A DNA stretch of 64,000 nucleotides from Porogramme epimiltina (Eukaryota > Basidiomycota > Agaricomycetes > Polyporales > Polyporaceae). The notes under the pieces are model-generated. The model did no database searches. It saw only the letters and a program-made list of their open reading frames with translations, and was not told where the DNA came from. The stretch's first letter is position 1. The number at the start of each line of letters is the position of its first letter. Both the position numbers and the translations under genes were made by a program. Below, in pieces: positions 11,902-23,625 of this stretch. Location of the stretch: positions 23,669 to 87,668 of the forward strand of contig FTLJ01000067.1 of NCBI GenBank assembly GCA_900155495.1, written 5' to 3'.

Positions 11902-14900
11902 TCAGTACCCGAACCCGGACTGCGGAGGCGCGGCGCCCGGAGGCAAGCTGAAGTTGCGCGAGTACCTGTTCCCGCCCTGCGCGCCCGGCGGCGCCTGGGA
12001 CGTCGGCCGCCTGTTCTGCTGGCGCGAGACTCTCCGCACGCCGCCCGGACCGGGCACGGGGCCGTTATCCGCGAGCGAGAAGCCCCTGCCGCGGTTCGCG
12101 TTCGAGTACGGCGTGTACTCCTCGGGCTCCGACGCGAACGGGCTCTGGAGTGGGCTCGCCACCATCCCCTGGGACTCGTCGAAGCCGGCCGATTGCGGCG
12201 AGTACGTCGCATACGGATTGTGCGTCTCGACAGGGAACTGTGTCGACGTCGTGCTCTGGCGGAGGACGCCGCCTGAGCGCGACACCCGCGCCTCGAAGCT
12301 CGTCGGTGTCTGGTACTCGTCGGAATCGTTGTGCGGGCTCACGAGCCGTTGCTGCGAGCCGATGTCCGAGTTGTACCCGTCCTCGCTCTCTCGCGAGAGC
12401 GCGATCGTCGACACAGACGGCGTCTGCGCCGCGGGACCGGGGCGGCTAACGGAGAGCGGCGCGGGGAGCATGAGGACCTGATTGCTGTCATGGCGTTGTC
12501 TTGGGCTGCTGCTGTACGAGGACTCGTACGTGCTCTGGTCAAACTGGTTCGGAACGGGCCCATTCTGGTACTCGGGAGAGGAGACGAGCGAGTACCTGTG
12601 ACCACCGGAGCTATCAGCGCCGTGCGCGCTCCGAACAAGATCTGCTACGCACCGTTTCGGAGAGTTTGACTTGGCGTCGTACGCCATCGAGTCCCGAGAC
12701 TGCAAGCCGCTCTTGAAGCGACGCTCGCGCTCGAACTCGGCCCAGCGCTTCATGACGATGTGCGACGAGTCGAACTCGCCCTCCTTGTCGCCGTGGTTGC
12801 CCTCGGCCTTCTCGCCCGCGACCTGGCGCGTCTGGCCCCACGAGAAGTCGTCAAAGTGCCAGAACGAGTACGAGGGGAGGATGCCGTTCCAGATGGGCAG
12901 CGAGAGGAGGTAGACGAGCATCCAGCCGACGTACGCGATCTTGCGCGACGTGATGACGATCAGCAGCCCAGGCAGACCGAGCACGATGGCGAGCAGGATG
13001 AGCGGGATGGTCGTGTCGGCGCCGCCGGGGATGATGGAGATGATGATGAGGTAACCGGTGAAGGAGATGGCGGCGGGGAGGACGAGCGTGCCGGCCAACT
13101 CCATTCCGACGACGAACTGCATGGAGAAGCAGAACGTGCCGCACAGGTCGCGTACAAGAAGCAGCTCCGCGAGATTGTGGATGGTCGAGTTGATCCAGCG
13201 ACGGCGTTGCGACAGAAGGACTCGGAAGGTGTCAGGGACGATGGTCTTGCAGACAGCCTGGGGACAGAAGACGTTCTTGCGCTTGGGGAAGGTCTTGAGC
13301 ATGAGCGTGGTCAGGTACCGATCCTCTCCGAGGAGCAGCAGGTTCTTCTTGTGTAGTGTGTCGACGACGTTCTCCGAGTAGTGCTCGACGACGTCCGGGT
13401 TCGCGAGGACAGGAACCCAGTAGCCGGAGTCGCCTTTCGGCGCCTTGATACGGTACATGCTGAAACAACCGGGCAAACAAGTGACACCGCCGAACATCGA
13501 CTCGAAGGCCTTGTTGAGGTGGTGGGAGATGTAGTACTCGAATACTAGCAAAATAGTCAGCACAAGCACATCACCATAGCATATACTCAACGCACCTTGG
13601 ATCATCGTGACCCACGTCTCCGCCTTGTTCGCAATCTTCGTCTCACCACAAAGACCCATAATCTCGTAGTCGTTGACCATGCACGACACCATCCGGCTCA
13701 GCGAGTCAGGGAACACCTTCGTGTCCGCGTCGACGCAAAGCACGAGCTCGTAGCGGTCCGGGCTCACGCCCGTCACGCGCCAGATCGAGTTGAAGAACTC
13801 GTACTCGAACGTCGTCATGCGCTCGTCGAACATGACCTTCTGCAGGAAGCCCATGAGCACGATCTGGGAGTCGCGCTTCCCGCGGTTGCCCGGCTTCGCG
13901 TCGTTCGCCTCGAGCGGGTTCCCGACCTTCGCGACGAGCACGACCGGCACGCGCTGCTGCTTCGACCGCTCGACCGTCGCGTCGTCGTACTTGTAGAACC
14001 CGGCGAACACCTTGGCCATGTTGTGCCGCTTGTGCCCGTCCGCGATGGCGACGTACGAGTGCGCCTCGACCGCCTCGGGGTGGATGACGAAGTCCTTCAT
14101 CATCTCCAAACAAATTTCCGGCGTCGTCAGAGTGTTACCCGCGCCCTTCACCATACCGTCCGCGATGATCATGATCAGCTTGTGGCTGTTCGGATAATCG
14201 GTTGTGGCGAGGGAGTCGAGAGTCGTACGAAGACCCTCGACCGATTCGGAGTACGCCGTGACAAGACATATCGTATGCGCGAGGGGGTATCCGAAGGGCT
14301 CGAAATCGGGAGCGGGCTGGGGAACGACGTTGTGGATGGGGAAGGGACAGGGGTTGTCCGCGAACACGCGCTGCGGGTCCGTTACGAGAGATGTCGAGCT
14401 CCGAGACTGGCGGTATCCGGACGAGTCCAGCGCCGAGGGCTTCAGGCTCTTCGAGCTCGAGTATATGCTAGCGACCCCGCTCCGCTTGTGAGGAGTGGGC
14501 TCGAGCGCTCCGTACGCCGTCGACGGGCGGCCGCCCACACCCTTGATCGCGTCCGCCGAGGGAGTGAAGCGCGACGTACTGGGGAAGAACGTGTTACGCT
14601 TCGCGCCCTTTGCGAGCCCGTTCTTGTGCACGTTCGGGCGGTACTGGCTTGGTGCCGGCCGGTAGATATCGTCCGTCCAGTTCTCGATCTCCTTCGCGCG
14701 CCGCATCCGCTCCTCGTACGTCTCCCGCTTGAAGTTGCCCAGCTTCCACGAGAAGAACCATGCGAACAGGACGGCCATAACGAACCGGATGCCGACCACA
14801 CCGACGATGAAGACGAGGGACACGTACAGGACAACCTGGGACGCCACGCAACCGATACTGTTCGTGTCCACAAACCCAACAGTGACGATGTCTTGCAGGC

Positions 14901-16509
14901 ACCGGGCCAGCGGGCGTTGGTTCGTGCGGAGGAAGTACATGCTCAGATCCTTGCCGTTGAAAGTGCCGTTGGCCGACTTCATCTCGTCGAAAAGGGACGG
15001 ATACACGACTTCGGCAGTACGCAGCCATTGCAGGAGATCCAAGTCAAGAACGGTTCTGGGAGATCTGTTAGAAGGAAATTGACGGCAAAGCTACAAAGAC
15101 ACGCACGACTCGTAGACGGCTAGATTGCGGGTAGAGTTGTGGATGTTATCCCATGTATAGTACACCTGACCTCGGGGGCTCAGCGCCGCAAGATCGTTGC
15201 GCGCAGTTGTGGTCGTGTGGCACGTCGTGTCTGAATCATAGTTTGTAATGTTCACGCCCGACGTCCCGTATTGATTGTAGATGTTGCATGGAAAATACCA
15301 CTCAAGGCTGCCGTCGGAGCCGGTGATGGATGAATTGCTCGCCTTTGTGATGAACTGGCGGCAGTTCTGGTTCACGTTCTGAAACAAGAACGATATATCG
15401 GCGCCCGCAGCGCCCCAGCCGCCGACGAACAGCGGATTTGTCTTCCCGTTGAAGTCGCCGACCGCGGGATGATTGAACGTGCTGAAGTCGTAGTCGTATC
15501 CGTGGATGATCACGGATGCGGTATCAATGTGGCCGGACTGGAAGCGATTGGGTTGGGTGCCGCAGACCACCTCGGTGAAGCCGAACGTGATAAACCCGAC
15601 CACGGCCATGAGGCTCAGAATGATGAGCAAGAGACCGATCTTCTCGCGCCACGCTCGCTGCTGTTCCGGGGTGCGAATGCCTTGTCGAAGCTGAGCGGGA
15701 CAGCGCCCGAAATGAAGGCGGAAGGGACTCACCACACGCGTTCAGCATGAACGAGGGCACCCAGCACGTCGCAATGTAGCAGTAGATGTACCATGCGTCC
15801 TTGGGACCGGGGCCGATATTGTCGAGCCATCCTCCAGACTTCTGGGCGTCGGGGGCGGGGGTGGACGCCGCGGCGGACTTCTTCTTGCGGAGCGTCCCAC
15901 GCTTGAACAACGCCAGCCCCGACTCGTGCTGGTCCTCCTCCCGTGCGAGGAGCGACTTTCCGCGGCGCAGCTGGCCCCTCGTCGGGGCGTTGCCGGTGGC
16001 TGGGACACGAGAGCAACGTGGGCAAGAGATAAGGGGAGAAAAGAGGCGTAGGGGGACGCACTGGAGGGAATGGCGTCGCCGAGCTCCGCTGCGTGGTTGC
16101 GGTAGTGGTACTGGCGGTGCTCTGGGCCGATTTTCTCCCTCTCCGGGCGGACGAGCGACTTCTTTCTGCCGACGCGGCCGTCGGCGAAGCCGCCGCCCTC
16201 GACGTCCATGGGTGTGGGGGAGGTGCTCTGGTAGGCCGAGTAGAGCCGCTGGCGGTTCTGGTCGAGGGGTTCGTGTCTGTCGCCGGCCTCGCGGTTCTGG
16301 AAGGAGACGCCGCGCTGGTTGTGGAAGTCGGGGGCGCCTGGAGCTGGGCCGTACGGGGGGCGGTAGGTGGTGGCTGGGTGATCGGGGTATGCAGCTGGGT
16401 AAGCGGAATAGGCGGGGTATTGGGGGGGTGGAGACTGGACGGGGGGCTGCGGCGGCTGGCCGCCTGGCGGGCGTGTCGAGCGCGGCGGACGCTGGCCGCG
16501 GGGGTCCAT
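11902..16509 (-). CDS. Chitin synthase, class IV-type (division 2)
   Basis: Five exons (16509-16062, 15999-15733, 15680-15107, 15055-13596, 13544-11902) encode 1463 residues. The enzyme polymerises UDP-GlcNAc into chitin at the plasma membrane. The N terminus is Pro/Gln/Tyr-rich and disordered. It is followed by basic segments, membrane helices ([20 protein letters not shown]), a cytochrome b5-like region and the GT2 domain, with VLCVDADT near residue 873, GEDRYLTT near 991 and QRRRW at about 1030. There is no myosin motor, so classes V-VII are excluded. C-terminal helices are followed by a Ser-rich tail. Exon 4 could instead begin at 15064, adding three residues. Intron 13545-13595 (51 nt, stop-free) must be spliced to restore [18 protein letters not shown] possible 42-nt in-frame intron lies near 12611-12652 in the tail. 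The start could also be eight codons earlier. Confidence 0.93.
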
Positions 16510-17987
16510 GGCGGTGGCGAGGGAGGAAAACAAGTGGCGCGGCTATCGCATGCGAGGATGAGGAGGGCGGCCTCTGGCGGCCTTCGTTCAGACGCACGCG
16601 GGGCCTCTGACGGAGAGCCTTGACGTCGTCAAGCACCACCTCGCCCGTGGGACAGCATATCTAACACCCACTTATCCTCCATAACTCCCCATTATCTACT
16701 TCGCCCCCCGCCCTGCAACCATGCACCCGCCCTGCTCTCCTGCATGATGAATGCCACCGCCCAGTGGCCACACGCTTCATCCCCGTCCGCTTATCCCCTC
16801 GCTTCCCGCTCGTCCCGCCTGTCGCCCTGCCAGCCTCCGTCGTCGGGTCAGGCCGCTAGCCGCCCCCGGCGCGCTCGGCCTCCCCGTCACACTGGCTCCT
16901 AAATATACCATCTGCGGACACAAACCCCCGACGGCCTTGGGAACCTGGCCTCGACAGTCTGACTGCGTGCACAGCCCGAGTCCGAGGGAGGGCCACGAGT
17001 GCGCCAAGACTGCTCGCAAGCCCGAGGATCCCAAATATAAGTGTGTGCCAGTCAACACGTGCCGAGCGTCCCGAAGCGCACGCACGCATCTCATAAGCCC
17101 CCGAGCAAGTAGTCTACACAAGTCTGTCATACAAGCCCACGTTCATTGGGTACATCGGGGAGCGCAGGCGCGCCGTGTCCGGGGATGGCCTTTGGTTCGC
17201 AGACGGGGATGGGAAGGGGCACACACCCTCCGTAGAATGCCCGACGCTCTAGATTCCCCGCCAGATGCCTCGGTCTGCCCTGATCAGTCCGCCTATGCCC
17301 GAAGTGTGTATGCAACCGGAAGGCCCTCATGACCCCGGAGATGGCGGGCAGGCCAGGTTCAGAGAGGCTTGCTGGGGAGCTGCGTAGGGAGGATCCCGTA
17401 GCGCTTCTTGATCGTTACCCGGTGTCGTGAAAACTTGTCGTCCGGGGAGAACCGTGCTGTACGGGGGTAAGCTGGGCGAGGGGTGTGGACGTGTCCATAA
17501 TGGGCGAACCTGGGTGAGCAGACTTGGTGATCTTTCCCGAGTCTGTTATTTTCTGTGCTACGGGTAAGTTCTTGTTTCCTTATGTCAGGGGCATGATACG
17601 CACTTTTAGGGTATAGATCCTGTTGCCGCTCTCATCGAGTGTGTACATGAGATGCATGGTGGGCGAACGGGAAGAGATAAACCCGTGAACGACGAGATGG
17701 GGGTTGAGAGTAAAAACTGTAGACGCCGGCGGCCCGGGTATCCGTCACAACTGATTTTTGTTATGCACGCGAATTACACAGATATCCTGTCTATATTTAT
17801 AACTATCAAAACTCGATAGTGGCTGACGCAAGCTTGCTGACAGACTCGTGGCTCTGAAACACTCCCAGGTTTGAGCCACAATGGCTGGCTTCAAACCGCG
17901 GCAACGACACATGTCTGGCAAACTTTTTCTTCCGGTTTATCGCGAGCATTGGAGTGTCCACCAATCCTCTGTACGGTACCATCCCCA
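16510..17987. other. Intergenic, upstream of the chitin synthase gene
   Basis: This holds the chitin synthase promoter and leader (-) and the region downstream of the first F-box-like gene. Open frames here are short, have no family resemblance and change frame often. No gene is supported. Confidence 0.5.
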
Positions 17988-18110
17988 CAGTGGATTTCCG
18001 GGCTCGGGCGTTACGCAGGTGTGCTTGTCTTTCCAACTTTCAAACCGGTAGGGAATGCTCTATCCGGTTTGTCTGGCCACTTCCATTCTCTTTTTATGGC
18101 AGCTGCGTTG

Positions 18111-19589
18111 CTAGTCAGCAAGGCGGTAAACCCGATGACACCCACGATGCTCACGGTTCATCAACGCGATTGGCATGAGTCCGCCCCGTTTCTCGATGAC
18201 AGGAAACATCTCCCGAAATTCGTCCCACGTAATTGGTGCCTCTAGGGCAGGTGTATCCGGGAACGTTATACAGATTGACAGGAGCTCGCTATCGGCTGAG
18301 GGGAGAGCCCGTTCAGTCTTTCTCATGTACACCCTAGTCGGGTGCCGAAATACACTCACCTTCTTGAGATAACCTCTCGACAGCTTGTGCACATTCGCGC
18401 AGAAATTCTAGATACTCTTGTCGAGTGGCAGCAAATGCAACGGTCTTGCCGTCGTCCAGCTGGACTCCGACAGACGAGAAACAGATGTTTAAAAAGCGAG
18501 GCACCGCTGACCGGGGCCAAGAACGTATGAGGCTGAGGAGACTCCTTGATATCGACTTGCTCCTGTGTCTGGACAACGGACGGACTTCTATGTCTAACTC
18601 CAGTTTCCTTAGTTTCTCGAGCCGTTCAAGCGTAAGGTTATGGTTGTCATTGAGTTGAAACAGGGCCGTTTCGAAATCTGCCCGACAAGTAAGCATAACG
18701 ATGCCTTGTCGGGACCAACGAGAACTCACCTAGTCCCAAATGTAGCTCGGTAAGGCAATCTGGTCGAATACCATATATCATGAAACATGTCACGGCATAC
18801 GGTACCATTGAGAGCTGAGACGACGAGTATTGTCAGGAATGGGACATCGCAATGATGGGGCGGCGGAAATACCTGGAGCTCTTGAAGATTTCCCAAGAAC
18901 AGCTTACTCTGAGGGAGTCGGTATGAATTCCCTCCAATCCGCCTTGGAAGGGACATTTCCACATTGTTCAGCCGGAGGGCGCGTAACTGTCGGAAGCTTC
19001 CAACGACTTTCTCAAGGTCCGAGAAGGTGGCAAAGACGGCGTTCTGTATATCTAAGGTTACCACTTCTTTGAAAGACGAGTAGAAGCTCGAGGAACGCGG
19101 ATGGACGGGAATGTGGGACAAGTATCTGTGAACGTTCTCGTATGGCTCCCTCTGACGACAGTCTCTGTACATAACTACGATCGTTTGTAGAGATGGTAGG
19201 AGCCCTTGGAGTGCACCGATCGAGAGGACGAACAAATCATGTGGTTCGAACCCCCCAATGTCGTAGGGAGGGTCTCTTTGAGTGAATTGCCCAACCGAGT
19301 CGCGTCTGGCGTAGATGTACAGTGATTCGACACGTGAGCCGAGCCGGGGGGCTGCATCTAGGACGGAGCGGAGCTTCCGTAGAGACGCGTGAGTCGTAAT
19401 AGCGATGGCTCTGAAGAGTTGTTGTCGGGAGCGGGGATGCCATGCACGGCAAACGAGTGCGCAACTTTTGAGGGTGGCTTGACGAGTCCGCGAGACCTCT
19501 TCGATCGGCTCATCTCCTACGGCATCGATGATATGTTCATAGACTTCTGTGGGCAGCGGCACGGGGGTTGTAGTACCGGCGCAGGCCAT
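18111..19589 (-). CDS. F-box-like protein, tandem copy 1
   Basis: Four exons (19589-18873, 18814-18730, 18677-18360, 18295-18111) with phases 0, 1 and 1 encode 434 residues. The N terminus LPTEVYEHIIDAV, then SCALVCRAWHPRSRQQLF, is the F-box-like motif seen in hundreds of Agaricomycete proteins. An F-box normally binds Skp1 and places a target for ubiquitination; no target can be inferred. The rest looks like irregular leucine-rich repeat helices and strands (LRALRLNNVEMSLP). Reading straight through the first donor gives a short in-frame end, but the spliced 85-nt exon 2 (GIRPDCLTELHLGLG) matches both paralogues in this window. The frame is intact with no stops or shifts, so the copy looks functional. 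Its paralogue lies 2.1 kb upstream at 20208-21694. Confidence 0.8.
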
Positions 19590-20207
19590 TGCACGCTGCG
19601 AAGAGGCGTTGATATGAAAGCCTGAAATGGTCGAATGGATCGGATGAGGACAAGGGTCGTCACCGTAGCTGCGAAGGATGTCCCAAGGCTGTGTGACCTC
19701 TGGGCTCGGTGTGGCGCCCGATGGTCTGTAATGCCGGATATAGCATTTATGTGCCTCCGGCTGACTCTCAAGTGACTGAAAATGAGTACCACCAGTGTAG
19801 ATGCTGCAGTGCGTCTAACCCCATAACAATACGACCAACTCTCACTAAACTAACCAGCGATACTTTTGTAATGCATGTGACATAGTGGTGCCAAGTCCCG
19901 ACCCCCAGCTTGATCAGTCCGGAACCGGTCCTCCGTGACGGCGTACGCAGCCTGAGAATTTGTTACATGGGCAAAGATGATTCCAGAATGCCTACAGATT
20001 CGTTCAACAAAGGTCAAGGACACCTCCAAGTCTTGATAGTCATATTGAACACTAATATTACGCGCGACCGCGATGCAATAAATACAGTGGATCTCCGGGC
20101 GCAGGCTTTACGCCGGCGTGCTTGTCTTTCCAACTTTCAAACCGGTAGGGGCTGCTCTGTCCGGTTTGTCTGGCCACTTCCATTCTCTTTTTATATCAGC
20201 TGTGTTG
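19590..20207. other. Spacer between the tandem F-box genes
   Basis: The part up to 19917 is the duplicated 5' flank of copy 1. Bases 19918-20087 are unique, and 20088-20207 is the duplicated 3' flank of copy 2. No gene is seen. Confidence 0.6.
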
Positions 20208-21694
20208 CTAGTTAGTAAGGCGGTAAAATTGATTCAACCCACGATGCTCACGGTCCATCCATACGATAGGTTTGAGTCCGCCTCGTTTCTCTAGGACAGG
20301 AAACATCTCTCGAAATTCATCCCACGTAATTGGTGCCTCTAGGGTAGGTGTATCCGGGCATGTTACACAGATTGACAGAAGCTCGCTATCGGCTGAGGGG
20401 ATAGCTCAATCAGTCTTTTGAATGTACACCCCGGTTGGGTAACGGGGTGCCAAAAGGCACTCACTTTCTTGAGATAACCTCTCGACAGCTCGCGCACATA
20501 CGCGCAGAAAGTCTAGATATTCTTGTCGAGTGACGGTAAATGCGACGGTCTTGCCATCGTTCAGCTGGACTCCAACAGACGAGAAACGGATGTTTAAAGA
20601 GAGAGGCATCGCGGACCGGGGCCAAGAACGTAGAATGCTGAGGATAGTCTCGGACATCGACCGTCCCCGGGACTTCCACGTCGAACAGACATTTATGTCT
20701 AGCTCCAGTTTCCTCAGTTTCTCGAGCCGTTCAAACGTAAGGTTAGGGTTGACACTGAATTGAAACGGGCCCAGTGAGAAATCTGCCCAATAAGTGAGCA
20801 TAACGATGCCTTGTCGGGAGCAACGAGAACTCACCTAGTCCCAAAAGTAGCCCCGTAAGGCAATCTGGTCGAATACCATTGATCAGGAAGCGTGTGAGGA
20901 CATAGTGCACCTTTGAGAGCTGAGACGACGGGCATTGTCAGGAATGGGGCATCATATTGATGAAGCCGTGAAAATACCTGGAGCTGTTGGAGCTTTCCCA
21001 AGAACAGCTTACTCCGAGGGACTCGGTAGGGATTCATTCCGGTCTGCTTTGGAAGGGACATTTCCACATTGTTCAGCCGGAGGACGCGTAGCTGTTGGAA
21101 GCTTCCAACGACTTTCTCAAGGTCCGAGAAGGTGGCAAAGACGGCGTTCTGTATGTCTAAGCTTAACACTTCTTTGAAAGACGAGCAGAGGCTCGAAGAT
21201 TGTGGATGGACGGGAATGTAGGGCAAGTATCTGTGAACGTTCTCGTATGGTTCCCTCTGACGACAGTCTCTGTACATAACTCGGATCGCCTGCAGAGATG
21301 GTAGGAGTTTTTGGAGTGCACCAATCGAGAGGAGGAACAAATCATGTGGTTCGAACCTCCCAAAGTCGTAGGGAGTGTTCGCTTGAGTGAATTGCCCAAC
21401 CGAGTCGCGTCTGGCGTAGATGTACAGTGATTCGACACATGAGCCGAGCCAGGGGGCTGCATCTAGAACGGAGCGGAGTTTGCGTAGAGACGCGCGGGTC
21501 GTAATAGCGATGGCTCTGAAGAGTTGCTGTCGGGAGCGGGGATGCCATGCCCGACAAACGAGCGCGCAACTTTTGAGGGTGGCTTGACGAGTCCGCGAGA
21601 CCTCTTCGATCGGCTCATCTCCTACGGCATCGATGATATGTTCATAGACTTCTGTGGGCAGCGACATGGGAGTTGTAGTACTGGCGCCCGCCAT
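20208..21694 (-). CDS. F-box-like protein, tandem copy 2
   Basis: Four exons (21694-20978, 20919-20835, 20782-20465, 20392-20208) with the same lengths as copy 1 (717, 85, 318 and 185 nt) give 434 residues. Introns 1 and 2 also keep their lengths (58 and 52 nt); intron 3 is 72 nt instead of 64. The F-box-like N terminus is almost unchanged between copies. The middle of exon 3 differs most: copy 1 has EVRPLSRHRSKS where copy 2 has NVCSTWKSRGRS. This fits a conserved Skp1 contact with a changing recognition surface, which is inference. The frame is open throughout and the copy looks functional. The role and target are unknown. Confidence 0.8.
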
Positions 21695-22317
21695 TGTATG
21701 CTGCGAAATGGTGTGAACCTGGAAGCCTCAGATGGTTGAATGGATCGGATGAGGACAAGGGTAGTCACCGTAGCTGCGAAGGATGATTCAAGGCTGTGCG
21801 ACGTCTGGGTTCGGTGTGGCGCTCGATGGTCTGGAATACCAGATATAGCATTTATGTGCCTCCGGCTGACTCTCGAGTGACTGTGAGAATGAGTACCACC
21901 AGTGTAGATGCTGCAAGGCGCCTAACATCATAATAATATGACCAACGCTCACCAAACTAACCAGCGATACTTTCATAAGGCATGCGACATAGTGGTATCG
22001 ACCCCCACCTTGATCAGCGACCTCCGCCATGAAAATAACCATTCTGACATCGGGCTTCTTTTCGCTTGCACGCTTATTCCCTGGCATCTGGTGCGAGTGG
22101 AGAACGCTCTCTATTGCTCCACAAGGAGCCATGTGGCGGGACGTGATGATCTGGAGAAGGAAGGCCTTACTTAATTTGACAGAGGAAGAGCTGAGACAGA
22201 GAGGAGTCGATAAAACCCTCCCGCCTCGCAAACCATCGCGCCCCCACAATTTTCCACCCTCCATCTCTTCACTCGCCTGCACACTTGCATACACTCGCCT
22301 ACGCTCGCCCGATCGCA
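21695..22317. other. Divergent intergenic region
   Basis: This is the 5' flank of the second F-box copy (duplicated up to about 22018) and the promoter of the DUF3140 gene, whose last 60 bases are rich in C and CT. No gene is seen. Confidence 0.5.
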
Positions 22318-23215
22318 ATGGTAAAGCCGCAAGATGAAGTCATTATCGAGTTCAACAAAGACGTGAACATGTCCGCAGACGAACTCGAAGAGTGGCTTCA
22401 AAACCCCCAGAGCACGGAGGCTGGGACGGGCGTCGGTCTCGAGAGCGGGCACAAAATCCTCGCAATCTTGCGTAAGAACCCGGAGCGCGAGCCGGAGAAG
22501 TATGACGAGGTCGGCTCCGGTCGTGTGTAAAGGGGTCCGGCTGTTGCTAACTCTCTTCGATAGGAGGACATCGAACACATGCGCAAAGTCGTCGGGTTTG
22601 TCGATGTTTGCCGGAAGTTGCGTGGAGCCATGGAATGCTGAATATTGACATATTGCAGGTATGTCAAGCGGCATCTTGCACAAGAGAACCACATGAAGGA
22701 GACCAAGAGTCCGGAGGAACTGAAGAACACGAAGAGCACGATCAGGTCCGTCGCCATCTCGCGCTCTCCCCGGATCTATCTAAGAATGGCGCCGTCATTC
22801 TGTGCTTAGCCTGAAGAACTGGGGTCACGTAAGTGTTTCCATGTGCGCAAGGAGGCTGTCTCACCTGGAACCATAGGACCCCATGAAGTCTCTGGAGGAA
22901 AACGATGAGGATGCGGATGCAGATACGGAAAACTCGAGCGAGGACCCTCCGCAAGAGACCTCAAACGGCAACAAACGCAAAGAGGCAAATGGTCGCAGCC
23001 ATACATCAGACAGGAAAGGAGACAAGAAGGGCGATGGAAAGAAGAGAAAGCTAGATGACGAGGAAGAGGAGGAGGAGGTCGAGCCAGAGAACGCTGTTAC
23101 GCAGGACGAGGACGCGGACGCGGAGGGCGATGACGGTCCAGACGATGAGGAAGACGAGGAAGACGAAGGCGCTCGCCCGAGGAAGAAGTCCAAGGTGAAC
23201 GGCGACGATGCTTGA
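22318..23215 (+). CDS. DUF3140 family protein with acidic-basic tail
   Basis: Five exons (22318-22509, 22564-22595, 22659-22745, 22810-22828, 22877-23215) encode 222 residues. Residues 1-115 match the DUF3140 pattern known from bacteria and fungi: DEVIIEFNKDVNMSADELEEWL, GLESGHKILAILRK, DIEHMRKVVGYVKRHLAQEN and LKNWGHDPMK, each joined correctly only by the splices given. The 19-nt exon 4 (LKNWGH) is very small but completes the conserved motif. The fungal copy adds a tail of about 100 residues alternating Glu/Asp runs with Lys-rich patches (KKRKL, RPRKKSK), which suggests a nuclear or nucleic-acid-linked role. That is inference. The domain's function is unknown. Confidence 0.85.
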
Positions 23216-23625
23216 CGCCATTACGTGTCCCTAAGCTTGCAGCACTGCACTAGAATGTCGGATGCCGGATGCGTAATTCTGAGTCGCATATATGTCAGCG
23301 ACTTTGTAAACCTGGTTACAGTTTACGTCGATATACCTCGCATGGGTAGTGTATGAGTCGACGTATCCCATACCGAAAACACAGGATGATCAATAGGGCG
23401 CATCAACCTATATGTCAAGCAATGTCTCCTGTCAGCATGGAGTCTGCTACAACCTGACCTCAATTAGGGCAGACAGTGAACGTGCCCAAGCGGCAGTTCC
23501 CGGACGCCCGAGAGGCTCGCGCTTAAAGTGTTTGCTCGTGTTTGTTACTGCATAGTTCCACTCAGCCACCGTCGCCGCCGACGTTCCCGCCGCACCAAAA
23601 AGTAGCGTACAGCACCCTCCTCAAG
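23216..23625. other. Intergenic, DUF3140 gene to eL28
   Basis: No gene is seen. The last 100 bases should be the eL28 promoter and leader. Confidence 0.5.

Larger units (their letters stand above)
17988..22018. repeat. Tandem duplication of an F-box gene unit, about 2.1 kb period
   Basis: Unit 1 (about 17988-19917) and unit 2 (about 20088-22018) match across the whole gene, its introns, its 3' flank (shared ggtttgtctggccacttcc at about 18066 and 20163) and about 300 bases of its 5' flank, up to a shared cttgatcag at 19909 and 22010. Roughly 170 unrelated bases separate the units. Similarity through introns and flanks points to a fairly recent direct duplication. Confidence 0.9.

Noticed and set aside
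12611..12652. Possible 42-nt in-frame intron in the chitin synthase tail
   Set aside because: Splice ends are acceptable but the length is at or below the usual minimum; left as coding and noted.
19237..19464. Sequence resembling a tRNA T-arm (ggttcgaacccc)
   Set aside because: It lies within the F-box coding exon, and no cloverleaf can be built around it.
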